Part shown: positions 1-8,583 of the stretch, piece by piece | How positions within the stretch are numbered: the stretch's first letter is position 1 | Layout of the letters: every line of letters starts with the position of its first letter | Assembly (NCBI GenBank): GCA_003252455.1 | Contig: QKED01000094.1 | Coordinates: 1 to 64,000 of the forward strand | From: Gammaproteobacteria bacterium | GTDB taxonomy: Bacteria > Pseudomonadota > Gammaproteobacteria > Thiohalomonadales > Thiohalomonadaceae | Length of the DNA: 64,000 nt | Direction: 5' to 3' | Translations under genes and position numbers: made by a program | Notes under the pieces: model-generated | Databases searched by the model: none | The model's input: only the letters and a program-made list of their open reading frames with translations | What the model was told of the DNA's origin: nothing

Positions 1-204
1 TGTGGCTCCTAAGTGGTTCCAAAGCGTCGCGACGGGGCATCAAGCCAACGGCTTGATTTCACCCCTTCCGAACAGCGCCCCCCCTCACAAGCCGTTGGCT
101 TGTGGCTCCTAGGTGATTCCAAGGAGCACCGCCGACGGAGCATCAAGCCAACGGCTTGATTTCACCCCTCCGCACAGCCCCCCCTCACATGCCGCTGGCA
201 CGTG
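1..204. repeat. REP-like tandem hairpin array (two ~100-bp units)
   Basis: Two direct repeats with a period of 100 bp (about 1-100 and 101-200). Each unit carries two short perfect or near-perfect hairpins. Hairpins at 39-57 and 142-160 have 8-bp arms (ATCAAGCC/GGCTTGAT) around the loop AAC. The hairpin at 86-104 has arms CACAAGCC/GGCTTGTG around GTT, and 186-204 is a decayed copy of it. The 15-bp core of one hairpin type is the reverse complement of the other, so they form an inverted pair, as in REP/BIME elements. The array lies beyond the terminator of giant gene 1, at the window edge, so it may continue to the left. No gene is visible in 1-237. Confidence 0.75.
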
Positions 205-237
205 GCGCCATATCGCGCCCATGGGGCGCTCCTACAA

Positions 238-256
238 ACGCGCGGCGGGCGCGCGT
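238..256 (-). terminator. Probable intrinsic terminator of giant gene 1
   Basis: Three bases after the TAG stop of the giant gene (260-262), the minus strand can form a 7-bp GC-rich stem ACGCGCG/CGCGCGT with a 5-nt loop. It is followed by a short T-run (TTTG). The T-run is brief, so termination strength is uncertain. Confidence 0.5.
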
Positions 257-259
257 CAC

Positions 260-3200
260 CTACAGCCGCGAGGCGAGGTAGTCGAAGGTGCTCTCGGCCA
301 TGGCGTCGAGCCCCAGCAGCGTGCACCACTCGCCGTACTCGGCGTAGAGGTCGTCGAGGGCCGCGGTGCTGGCACCACCGCCCAATCCGGTGAGCATCAC
401 CCCCGCCAGCTTCTGACTCAGGCTGCTCTGGTAGCTGCTGGAGAGGGTGGCGATGTAGCCGTTCAGGGCGCTGATCTGCGTCTGCACCTCAAGGGTGCCG
501 AAGGTACCGGCGGAGGCCTCGGACCAGCTGTTCATCAGGCGGTTGAGCACCTCTTCCGGCGGGTTCGCCATCACCACGCCGCCGCTACTGCTACCACGCC
601 GACGGCTGCTGGTGACACTCTCCAGCTTGGTCTGATAGGCACTCCAGGCGTCGACGAACTCGTCGTAGTCGGGTGTATCCGTAATGCCGATGGTGAAGAG
701 CGTACTCGACGTCAGGGCCGCCCCTGGGCCGCCATCGCTCACCTCGATGGTGAGGCCGATGTTGTTGAACTGCTCGTAGTCGACCTCCACGCCAGCGGCC
801 ACACGCAGCTCGCCGCTGCTGCTGTCCAGCTCGAACCACCCGGCATCGTTGCCCGCGCGGATGCTGTAACTGAACGTGCCGTGGGTGGCGTCGCCGTCCG
901 AGGCCGTGAAGGTCGCCACCAGGGTGCCGCCTGCGGCGTTCTCCAGCACCTCGGCGCTGGCGCTATCCAGGCTCGGGGCGGACTCGTTGAGATCGTTGAG
1001 GGTGACGGTGACGATTGCCGTGTCGCTGCGTGGGGTGAGCGGGCCGTTGTCGCTCACCTCGACGGTGAGCACCACTTGCGCCAGGGCCTCGCGGTCGAGG
1101 AGGCTGCCGTCCGCCACACGCAGCTCGCCAGTGGCGCTGTCGAGGGTGAAGATCCCCGCCTCGTTACCTGCGGTGATGGTGTAGCTGAGGCCACCGTTGA
1201 GGGCGTCGGCATCGCTCGCCACCAGGGTGGTGACCAGGGTGCCGTCGGTGCTGTTCTCGTCCAGCGCGACGTCGAGGTTGTCGAGCACCGGGGCGAAGTT
1301 GTTGACCGCGTTGGAGACGGCGAAGCTGAAGGCGGCGCTATCCTCGACGCCGCTGCCGAGGCTCGGGTCGTCGAGGGTCACGCTCACATCCAGGGTCGGA
1401 TTCGCGTCGGCGTCGAACACCGCACCCTGCACCAGGCGCAGTTGGGCCGTGTCGCCGCTCTCGACCAGCTCGAACAGCGCGGCGTCCTCGCCGGTCAGGC
1501 CCCACACCTCGCTGCCGTCGAAGTCGTCCACCACGCTCAGGGTGGCGACGACGATGGGCGCGGCGTCCGCATCCCCAAGGTAGATCACCTCACTGCGCAC
1601 ATCGCTCGTCAGCAGCGAGGGGCTCAGGTTGATGTCGTCGGTGACGAAGAGGGTGAAGCTTTTGCTCGCCTCGATGGAGCCCGGCGCGCCCAGGGTGGTG
1701 TCGTCGACGTCGATGGTGACATTGAGCTGCGGCTGGCTCTCGGCGGCCAGCTCGACCCCGGCGCGCACCGCCAGGGTCCAGCCGTCGCCCGCGTCGACCA
1801 GCTCGAACAGGGCGGCGTCGGCACCGCTCAGGCTCAGGCTGTGGTCGCCGTAGCCGTCATCACTGAGGGTGATGGTGGCCACGTCGATCGCCGTGGCGAG
1901 GTTGTCGTCCTCGGCCACGGCATTCAGCAGTGCGCTGACGTTGACCATCGGGGCGTTGTTGACCAGCTCCACCACGCTCAGGGTGAAGGGCACCTGGGCG
2001 TCGATGGCCGGACCGAGGTCGGCGTCGTCGAGGTCGACGTTGACACTCAGCTCAGTGAGCACGCGGCCCGTGAGGTCGACGCCCTGCTGCAAGGCCAGAT
2101 AGACCACATCGTCGTCGCTGGAGTCGGCATCCGCGCCGGGGTCGGTGTAGAGTTCGAAGAGGGCGGCATCGGCACCGCTCAAGGAGAGGACGTTATTACT
2201 GAAGGTGTCGCCATCGCTGACGTTCACCGTGGCGAGTAGCACGCGGCTGTCGAGGTTGTCGTAGGCCGTCACGCTGCTCACCAGGGTGTCGAGGGTCAGA
2301 CCCGGTACGGTGTTCTCCAGCACCACCACGACCGTGCCGAGGTCGTCGTCGCTCAGGGTCAGGGTGACGGTGTAGAGGCCCGCAGCGGCGTAGGTGTGCG
2401 CGGCGCTGATGGCGCCAGAACCGGCCACGCTGTCGAAGCTGAGGGTCACGCTGTCGGCGGAGGTGGTGGTGGTGCCATCACCCCAGTCGATGGTCGCCGT
2501 GTGCGTGTCGCTAAAGCCGTACTCCTTGAACAGCGCCTCCAGATTGATGGTCTGCCCCGCAGAAACCAGTGCCCCTGTATCGAACGCATCCGAGGTCACG
2601 CTCACCACGGTGGGGGCGATGTTGACCACGGTCAGGGTCACCGAGGCGTTGGCCACACTGCTGGCATCGGCGTTGTCCACCGCCGCGACGCTGATGAGGT
2701 AGGTGTCGCTCACGCTGGCCGTCCCGTCGTCGTCGGCATAGAGGTGCGACGCCTGGAAGCTGCGCCCGTCGAGCGTCACCAGCTCCTGGGTGCCGTCGCC
2801 CCAGTCGACCGTCACCGTGTGCAGGTCATGGACGCCCGCGTCGAGCAGGGTGCCGGAGAGGATGGCGTCCTCGCCCTCGCCGATCTCGCTCGACTGTAGC
2901 GCGAGGGCGAGGCTCGGCGCGGCGTTGCTCACGCTCACGTCGAGCAGCAGGTCGGCGACGCCGCTGCCGAGCACGGCGCTGCTGCCGTCACTGTCGCTGA
3001 CAACGAGGCTGATCTGGTAGCTGCCGTCGTCGAGGTAGCGGTGGCTCGGCGAGAAGCTGCCGCCGCCCGCATCCAGGGTAAACACCTCCACGGCGCCGTC
3101 GCCCCAGTCGATGCTGAGGCTCTGGGTATCCAGCAGACCGGCGTCGACCACGCTGCCGCGCAGGGTCACCAGGCCGCCCTCGACGATGGCACCGGTGTCG

Positions 3201-6200
3201 AGGCTCAACGCGGTCACCTCGGGCGCCGCGTTGCTGACGCTGAGGTCGGCGAGGGTGAGGGTGACGCTGCCGTCGTTGCTCACAGCGGTGACGCTGATGG
3301 TGGCCGTGCCCGCGCCGGTGTCATCGGCGAAGGTGTGACTGACACCGGCCAGCATCTGCACCTGGGTGTAGCTCTCCGCCTCCTCGCCGTCGCCCCAGTC
3401 GACCGAGAAGCCGCTGATCACATCGCTGGCGCCAGGGTCGACCAGGTTGGTGACGCTCAGGCTGTAGGGGCTCCCCTCCGCCACGCTGCTGGCGCCCACC
3501 AGGGTGAAGCTCGGCAGCACGTCGAGCACGTCGAAGGTGGTGAGGTAGTCGGTGAAGCCGCCGTCGTCGTCGGCGATGCGTGCGGTGACGCGCACCTCGC
3601 CGTCGTCGGCCAGATAGGCGGCGGGCACATAGACGGTGGCGTCACCGCCCACGAGGTCGAAGGTGCCGTCGCTATCGAAGTCGAAGCTGTAGACCAGGTC
3701 GGCGATATCCCCATCGCCCGCATCGGTCGGGTCGACGAAGCCCACCTGCACCGTGGCCCCACTGCTCCCCTCGGCCACGCCACTCCCGGCGGTGTGGCTC
3801 AGGCCATCGGCTTCGGGTGCCACGTTGAGCACGCTGAGGGTGGTGCTGGCGCTCACCGGGGAGCCGCTGGCGTAGCTCGCCTGCACCGCGATGGGGGCGG
3901 CGCTCAGGTCGTCGTCGATGCCGAGCGCCACCAGGGTCGCCCAGCTGACCGAGACAGAGGCGCCACTGGCGTCGTCGAACAGGCCGTCGTTGTCGAGGTC
4001 CCAGGCCACCGAGGTGGGGGTGCCGCTGACGCTGGCGAGCAGGTCGAGCGCCTCGCCCTCGGCGATGCTGTAGGCCCCCCCGGCGCTGAGCAGCGGCGCC
4101 GTGATGGTGACGAGCTGCTGGCTGGAGGCACTGACGCCGTCGTCGTCGAGCACGCTCACGGTGATGGTGTAGTCGCCGGGCTCGGCGTAGCTGTGGCGCG
4201 CCGTGGCGCTACCGGCGCCCAGGCTCTCGCTGCTGCCGTCGCCCCAGTCGAGGCCCCAGCTCACCGGGATGTCGGCGGCCACGTCCGTGGTGCTAAAGCC
4301 GATGGTCAGCGCCGCGCCCGCGCGGGCGCCGGTGTCGCCGTTGAGGTTGACCACGGGGGCGACGTCGGTCAGCACCAGCTCGAAGGTCTCGGTGGCACTG
4401 AAGCCGTCGCCGTTCACCGCCTGGGCGCTGATCTGGTAGCGGCCATCGTCGTCCACGCCGTAGAGCAGGGAGAGGAACTCCCAGCTGAGCGACAGGGTCT
4501 GGCTGGCGTCGGTGTTGCCGATGACGGTGAAGCGCGAGCCGTTGACGGTCCAGACCAGGTTCTCGCTCAGGTAGGCACCGCTGCCATTGGGCACGATGTC
4601 GACGCTGAGGGCGAGCGCCTCACCTTCGTACAATACCCCTGGGTCGACAAAGGTGATCTGCGGTGCGGCGAGCACCGTGGTGCCCTCGATGCCGTCGAAG
4701 GCAAGGGCGCCGTAGGCACCGAGGGCCGGGTCGATGCCCAGCTCGCCGCTGGGGGCCGCGTCATTGGGCAGGATGGTGTCGCTCGGGTCGCTGGGGATGA
4801 AGAGCAGGGTGTCGTTGCCACCGCTGGCCGCATCCGGGTCGCCGCCATGGATGAGGATCTCCGGCGTGGCCGGGTCGAGGCGGGTGGCGATCGCTGCGCC
4901 ATTGACGCTGAAGCGGTCGTCGTCCGCCTCGCCGGAGAGGGTGATGGTGCTGTTGGCGCCGAACGCCGCCAGCTCGAAGCGGTCGTCGCCCGCGCCACCG
5001 GCCACCGTCAGCGTGCCGCTGGCAGCGCTGCTCACCAGCACCTCGTCGGACCCCGAACCCAGCTCGACCGTCATCCCCGCGCTGCCGAGGTCGCTCACCA
5101 GCAGGGTGTCGCCGCCGTCACCTGTGGTCAGGGTCAGCGGGATCGCCGGGGCGCTGCTCACCGTGACCACGTCGCTCCCCTCGCCGGTGCCGACACTCAG
5201 CGCCTCGAAGCCGCTGTACTCGACGCTCAGGGCGTTGGCGCGCTCGACGATGGTGGTGCTCGCCTGCATGGAGTAGGCACGGGTGAGGGTCTCACCGGCA
5301 CTGAAGCGCATCGCGGTGGCGAGGTCGGCGCCGCCGTTGATCAGTGCGGCGAACGCCACCGTGACGCTGTTGCTGGCGCTGTCGAGCAGGGTGAAGTCGT
5401 TGAAGGTGGTGCGATCGAGCACCTCGATGGAGACGGAGACCACATCCTGCAGGTTGCTCAGGCTGAAGGCGTTGCGGCTGAACTGTGAGGGGTAGGTGAT
5501 CGTCTCCTGCACCGTGCCACCACCGGCCAGGGTGCCGGTGAGGGTGATGGTGTTGGCGCTGAAGTAGCTGGTCAGCCCCAGCTCGGTGAGGGAGAAGCTG
5601 CCGCCATCCTCGCGGGCGATCACCATGCTGCCCGGCACCGTGTTGGGCAGGATGCCGTTGTCGACGCGGGTGTCGAAGCCCGTGGCGTCAGTGGTGAAGA
5701 GGTAGCCGCCCTCGCTGTAGCTGGCGGTGTTGGCGGCGACGATGAGGTTGTTCTCGCTGGTGTCGAGGCGGATCACCTGCACCGAGGTGTCGTCGGTATA
5801 GGAGACACCCCCGGCGATCATGCTGTTGGGCCGCGTCAGCCAGCCGAAGTAGCGCCCGGCGGTGAGGGCGCTGCCGGAGACCAGGTCGAAGCTCTCCTCC
5901 TGGGCCACGCCGAACTCCTGCTCGATCACCGTCTTGGTCGCACCGACGCCGACGATCACCCACTCATCACCGCTCTTCTCCAGCAGCACCGGGGTGATGG
6001 TGGAGGGGAAGTCGTAGTAGCCACTGGGGATGAAGCGCCAGCTGTCGATCAGCCCCTCGGTCTCGCCGAAGGGGTCGGCGAGGACGTTGAGCTGTGCCTC
6101 GCCCTCGGCCTCTTCGGTGTTGAGGCCGTCGAGCAGCACGTTGCCGACGTTGCCGACGCGGCTGAAGCGCATCAGGCCACCGGCGGTGACGCCGTCGCTG

Positions 6201-8569
6201 ATGGTCGAGACCCACAGCGTGGTGCCATCGGCGCTGGCCAGGGCGGCCTGCGGGTTGACGAAGCCGCTCACGCCACCGGCGTTGTTGAGCAGCTTCTGCA
6301 CCTGGGCGCCGCTGGCGAGGTCGACCACCGGCACCGCGCCCGCGTCCTGACCTATGGCGAAGAAGTAGCTGGCGCCGTCGGGCTCGGCGATGGCCGAGAC
6401 ACCGGCGAGGCCGCTCGCCCCGCGCAGGCCGTCGGTCACCGAGGAGAGCAGGGTCAGGCCGCCGAGGGCCGCCCAGTCCATCACCGTCACCTTGCCCTGC
6501 TCGGGGTCGAGGGCGTAGAGGCGGCTCTCGCCCACCACGACGAGGTCGGTGGCGCCGTTGAAGCCGTAGCTGGCACCGTCCGCATCGCCGCCGGTGCCGA
6601 ACAGCAGGCCCGCGCCGGGTGAGGGGTAGCCGACGAAGAGCTGGTTGATGTAGCTCTCGCCGGTGGTCAGGTCCTCCTGCAACAGGTAGAGGTCGTCGCC
6701 CATCAGGGCGATGTCGTGCACCGCCACCGGGCCCGCGCGGTCCGGGTTGTACTCGACCCGCTCGGTGGTGATCTCCGGGTCGCTCAGCGTCAGCGCGGTG
6801 AAGAGGCCCGTGGAGGGGTCGCGCACGAAGGACTTGATCACCTCCTCGGTCTGGGTGTCGTCGCCGTCGCCGGGGTCGCTGTCGTAGGTGATGTGGGCGA
6901 TGGCGGTGTCGAACCACTCGCTGAGCACGAAGTGCTGCAGGCTGTAGTTGTCGGCGTCGAAGAAGAGGTTGCCCGGGATCTCGTAGTCGATGCTCTGCAC
7001 CGTGGAGAAGCTGAGCAGACGGGTGTTGTCGTTGCGCTCGAAGATGGCGATCTGCTCGTCGTTGACCTGCACGTAGACGTGCTGGCCATCGGCGCTGGTG
7101 AAGAGGTTGCGCGCATCTTCGAACAGGCTGACGCCGTCGAAGCCGTTCTCGATCAGCTGGCGCAGCTCCAGCGTCTCGGCGTCGATCACCAGGAGCGCAT
7201 CGCGCCCCTCGGCCAGGGCGTAGAGGTCGCGCCCGCCGCCACGGCTCTCGACGATCTCGCTGAGGCCGTCGAAGTCGACCAGGGTGCCCACCTGTACGCT
7301 GTTGGCGACGCGGTTGCCCTGCTCGTCGAGGGTGTAGACCACCTCCTCGCCGCGTGAGCCCGCCCCCTCCTCGACCAGCAGGCCTCTGGTCGCAGTGATG
7401 TAGGCCACCTCGTCGACACCGAGTTCGGCGGCGGAGAGGTTGCTCACCTGCCCGTTGATCGAGGCGCTCACCGTCAGCACCGTCTCCGGCACCAGGGTGA
7501 CCCAGATGGCCCCGGCGTTGAGGGCGTCGAGCTGCACCAACTCGCTGTCCGCCAGGCCGTCGTAGCCCAGGCGGGTGGTGAGGGTGGCGTCCGCCGAGTC
7601 GGCGAGGTGGATGCCGAGGCTGGGGATCGCCAGGTTCATTTGGGTGAGGTTGATCATCAGCAGCAGGTCGTAGCCGCTGAAGTCGAGCGCCTCACCGCCG
7701 AGCAGTGCCTCGTAGCCGCTGTCGACGCGGTAGAGCGCCACCAGGGCGTCGGCGGGGGCGTCGTCCTGCGCCACCGTGTTGAGGTCGAAGTCGAGCAGCG
7801 TCTTGTAGTCGAGCCCCGCGGCGAGGTCGAGCAGGCCGTAGACCTGCGCCCCACCGAGCAGGTCAGGGATGTAGGGGGTACTCTGCGCGCTGGTCGAGTA
7901 GATGAAGGGGTTGGCCGCAGTGGGCCCGGCGTAGTAGTTCGCGGTGTCGAGCGTGGTGGTGCTGATGACCCGCTCATCGCTCGCGTCGCTGTCGTTACTG
8001 CCGAGCAGGATGCGCCCGTCACCACCGTCGCTGGTGGCCAGCGTGCCCTGCCCGCCTGCGGTGTCCACGGTCACGGTGGCGTTGCCCGCGCCATCGGTGG
8101 CGATGGAGAGCTTGCTGGCGAAGAGCTTGATGGTGCCACCGGCACCACCACCGGCGGCACCGCCAGTGCCACCCACACCGCCATCGCCACCGTCGCCGCC
8201 ATCGGCACCGTCGCCACCCACGCCGCCGGCCCCGGCCCCGTCGGTCGCGCCGCCGCTGCCGCCGTCACCACCCACGCCGCCACTGACGCCGCTACCGCCG
8301 CCGCCGCCAAGGCCGGTAAAGGCACCGGCGACCAGGCCGCTGTTGTCGCTGCCGTCGCTGCCGCTGAGGCTCAGGCTGGCGGAGATGCCCGCCTCGCCCG
8401 CGTCACCGGCGTAGCCCCCCTGCGGGTTGCTGATGACGTAGTTCCCGGCGAAGCGCCCGCCAATGCCACCGTCACCGGCGCTACCGGCGTTACCGCCACT
8501 GGCGCCACCGGCACCACCGCTGCCGCCCTGACCGAGGGCCGCATCGCCGCCGGAGGCGTCGAACACCAC
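260..8569 (-). CDS. 3' fragment of split giant LEPR-XLL protein 1 (PKD / cadherin-like, C-terminal module)
   Basis: Open frame of 2,769 codons that begins with a GTG only because the frame is open there. It is almost certainly the downstream part of the gene starting at 25830. The frame stays open upstream through the glycine-rich region to the 20-bp duplication near 8752-8796. In restored numbering the order is: end of a glycine-rich region (to about 5900), a propeller-like segment (about 6120-6560), five PKD-type domains each with a W-G-D-G motif (about 7150-7790), three beta domains carrying a G-A-D-A-A-L-F-E-L type motif (or close variants), two cadherin-like repeats with D-x-D-A and L-D-x-E motifs (about 8170-8370), then a ~140-residue C-terminal module. 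That module ends in F-D-Y-L-A-S-R-L and is shared with giant 2. No membrane segment or sortase-type signal is visible. PKD and cadherin-like domains are typical of secreted adhesins; the ligand is unknown. Whether this part is translated depends on whether the frameshift is real. Confidence 0.8.
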   Translation of the reverse strand: MVFDASGGDAALGQGGSGGAGGASGGNAGSAGDGGIGGRFAGNYVISNPQGGYAGDAGEAGISASLSLSGSDGSDNSGLVAGAFTGLGGGGGSGVSGGVGGDGGSGGATDGAGAGGVGGDGADGGDGGDGGVGGTGGAAGGGAGGTIKLFASKLSIATDGAGNATVTVDTAGGQGTLATSDGGDGRILLGSNDSDASDERVISTTTLDTANYYAGPTAANPFIYSTSAQSTPYIPDLLGGAQVYGLLDLAAGLDYKTLLDFDLNTVAQDDAPADALVALYRVDSGYEALLGGEALDFSGYDLLLMINLTQMNLAIPSLGIHLADSADATLTTRLGYDGLADSELVQLDALNAGAIWVTLVPETVLTVSASINGQVSNLSAAELGVDEVAYITATRGLLVEEGAGSRGEEVVYTLDEQGNRVANSVQVGTLVDFDGLSEIVESRGGGRDLYALAEGRDALLVIDAETLELRQLIENGFDGVSLFEDARNLFTSADGQHVYVQVNDEQIAIFERNDNTRLLSFSTVQSIDYEIPGNLFFDADNYSLQHFVLSEWFDTAIAHITYDSDPGDGDDTQTEEVIKSFVRDPSTGLFTALTLSDPEITTERVEYNPDRAGPVAVHDIALMGDDLYLLQEDLTTGESYINQLFVGYPSPGAGLLFGTGGDADGASYGFNGATDLVVVGESRLYALDPEQGKVTVMDWAALGGLTLLSSVTDGLRGASGLAGVSAIAEPDGASYFFAIGQDAGAVPVVDLASGAQVQKLLNNAGGVSGFVNPQAALASADGTTLWVSTISDGVTAGGLMRFSRVGNVGNVLLDGLNTEEAEGEAQLNVLADPFGETEGLIDSWRFIPSGYYDFPSTITPVLLEKSGDEWVIVGVGATKTVIEQEFGVAQEESFDLVSGSALTAGRYFGWLTRPNSMIAGGVSYTDDTSVQVIRLDTSENNLIVAANTASYSEGGYLFTTDATGFDTRVDNGILPNTVPGSMVIAREDGGSFSLTELGLTSYFSANTITLTGTLAGGGTVQETITYPSQFSRNAFSLSNLQDVVSVSIEVLDRTTFNDFTLLDSASNSVTVAFAALINGGADLATAMRFSAGETLTRAYSMQASTTIVERANALSVEYSGFEALSVGTGEGSDVVTVSSAPAIPLTLTTGDGGDTLLVSDLGSAGMTVELGSGSDEVLVSSAASGTLTVAGGAGDDRFELAAFGANSTITLSGEADDDRFSVNGAAIATRLDPATPEILIHGGDPDAASGGNDTLLFIPSDPSDTILPNDAAPSGELGIDPALGAYGALAFDGIEGTTVLAAPQITFVDPGVLYEGEALALSVDIVPNGSGAYLSENLVWTVNGSRFTVIGNTDASQTLSLSWEFLSLLYGVDDDGRYQISAQAVNGDGFSATETFELVLTDVAPVVNLNGDTGARAGAALTIGFSTTDVAADIPVSWGLDWGDGSSESLGAGSATARHSYAEPGDYTITVSVLDDDGVSASSQQLVTITAPLLSAGGAYSIAEGEALDLLASVSGTPTSVAWDLDNDGLFDDASGASVSVSWATLVALGIDDDLSAAPIAVQASYASGSPVSASTTLSVLNVAPEADGLSHTAGSGVAEGSSGATVQVGFVDPTDAGDGDIADLVYSFDFDSDGTFDLVGGDATVYVPAAYLADDGEVRVTARIADDDGGFTDYLTTFDVLDVLPSFTLVGASSVAEGSPYSLSVTNLVDPGASDVISGFSVDWGDGEEAESYTQVQMLAGVSHTFADDTGAGTATISVTAVSNDGSVTLTLADLSVSNAAPEVTALSLDTGAIVEGGLVTLRGSVVDAGLLDTQSLSIDWGDGAVEVFTLDAGGGSFSPSHRYLDDGSYQISLVVSDSDGSSAVLGSGVADLLLDVSVSNAAPSLALALQSSEIGEGEDAILSGTLLDAGVHDLHTVTVDWGDGTQELVTLDGRSFQASHLYADDDGTASVSDTYLISVAAVDNADASSVANASVTLTVVNIAPTVVSVTSDAFDTGALVSAGQTINLEALFKEYGFSDTHTATIDWGDGTTTTSADSVTLSFDSVAGSGAISAAHTYAAAGLYTVTLTLSDDDLGTVVVVLENTVPGLTLDTLVSSVTAYDNLDSRVLLATVNVSDGDTFSNNVLSLSGADAALFELYTDPGADADSSDDDVVYLALQQGVDLTGRVLTELSVNVDLDDADLGPAIDAQVPFTLSVVELVNNAPMVNVSALLNAVAEDDNLATAIDVATITLSDDGYGDHSLSLSGADAALFELVDAGDGWTLAVRAGVELAAESQPQLNVTIDVDDTTLGAPGSIEASKSFTLFVTDDINLSPSLLTSDVRSEVIYLGDADAAPIVVATLSVVDDFDGSEVWGLTGEDAALFELVESGDTAQLRLVQGAVFDADANPTLDVSVTLDDPSLGSGVEDSAAFSFAVSNAVNNFAPVLDNLDVALDENSTDGTLVTTLVASDADALNGGLSYTITAGNEAGIFTLDSATGELRVADGSLLDREALAQVVLTVEVSDNGPLTPRSDTAIVTVTLNDLNESAPSLDSASAEVLENAAGGTLVATFTASDGDATHGTFSYSIRAGNDAGWFELDSSSGELRVAAGVEVDYEQFNNIGLTIEVSDGGPGAALTSSTLFTIGITDTPDYDEFVDAWSAYQTKLESVTSSRRRGSSSGGVVMANPPEEVLNRLMNSWSEASAGTFGTLEVQTQISALNGYIATLSSSYQSSLSQKLAGVMLTGLGGGASTAALDDLYAEYGEWCTLLGLDAMAESTFDYLASRL

Positions 8570-8583
8570 ACTGTCGCCGATGC

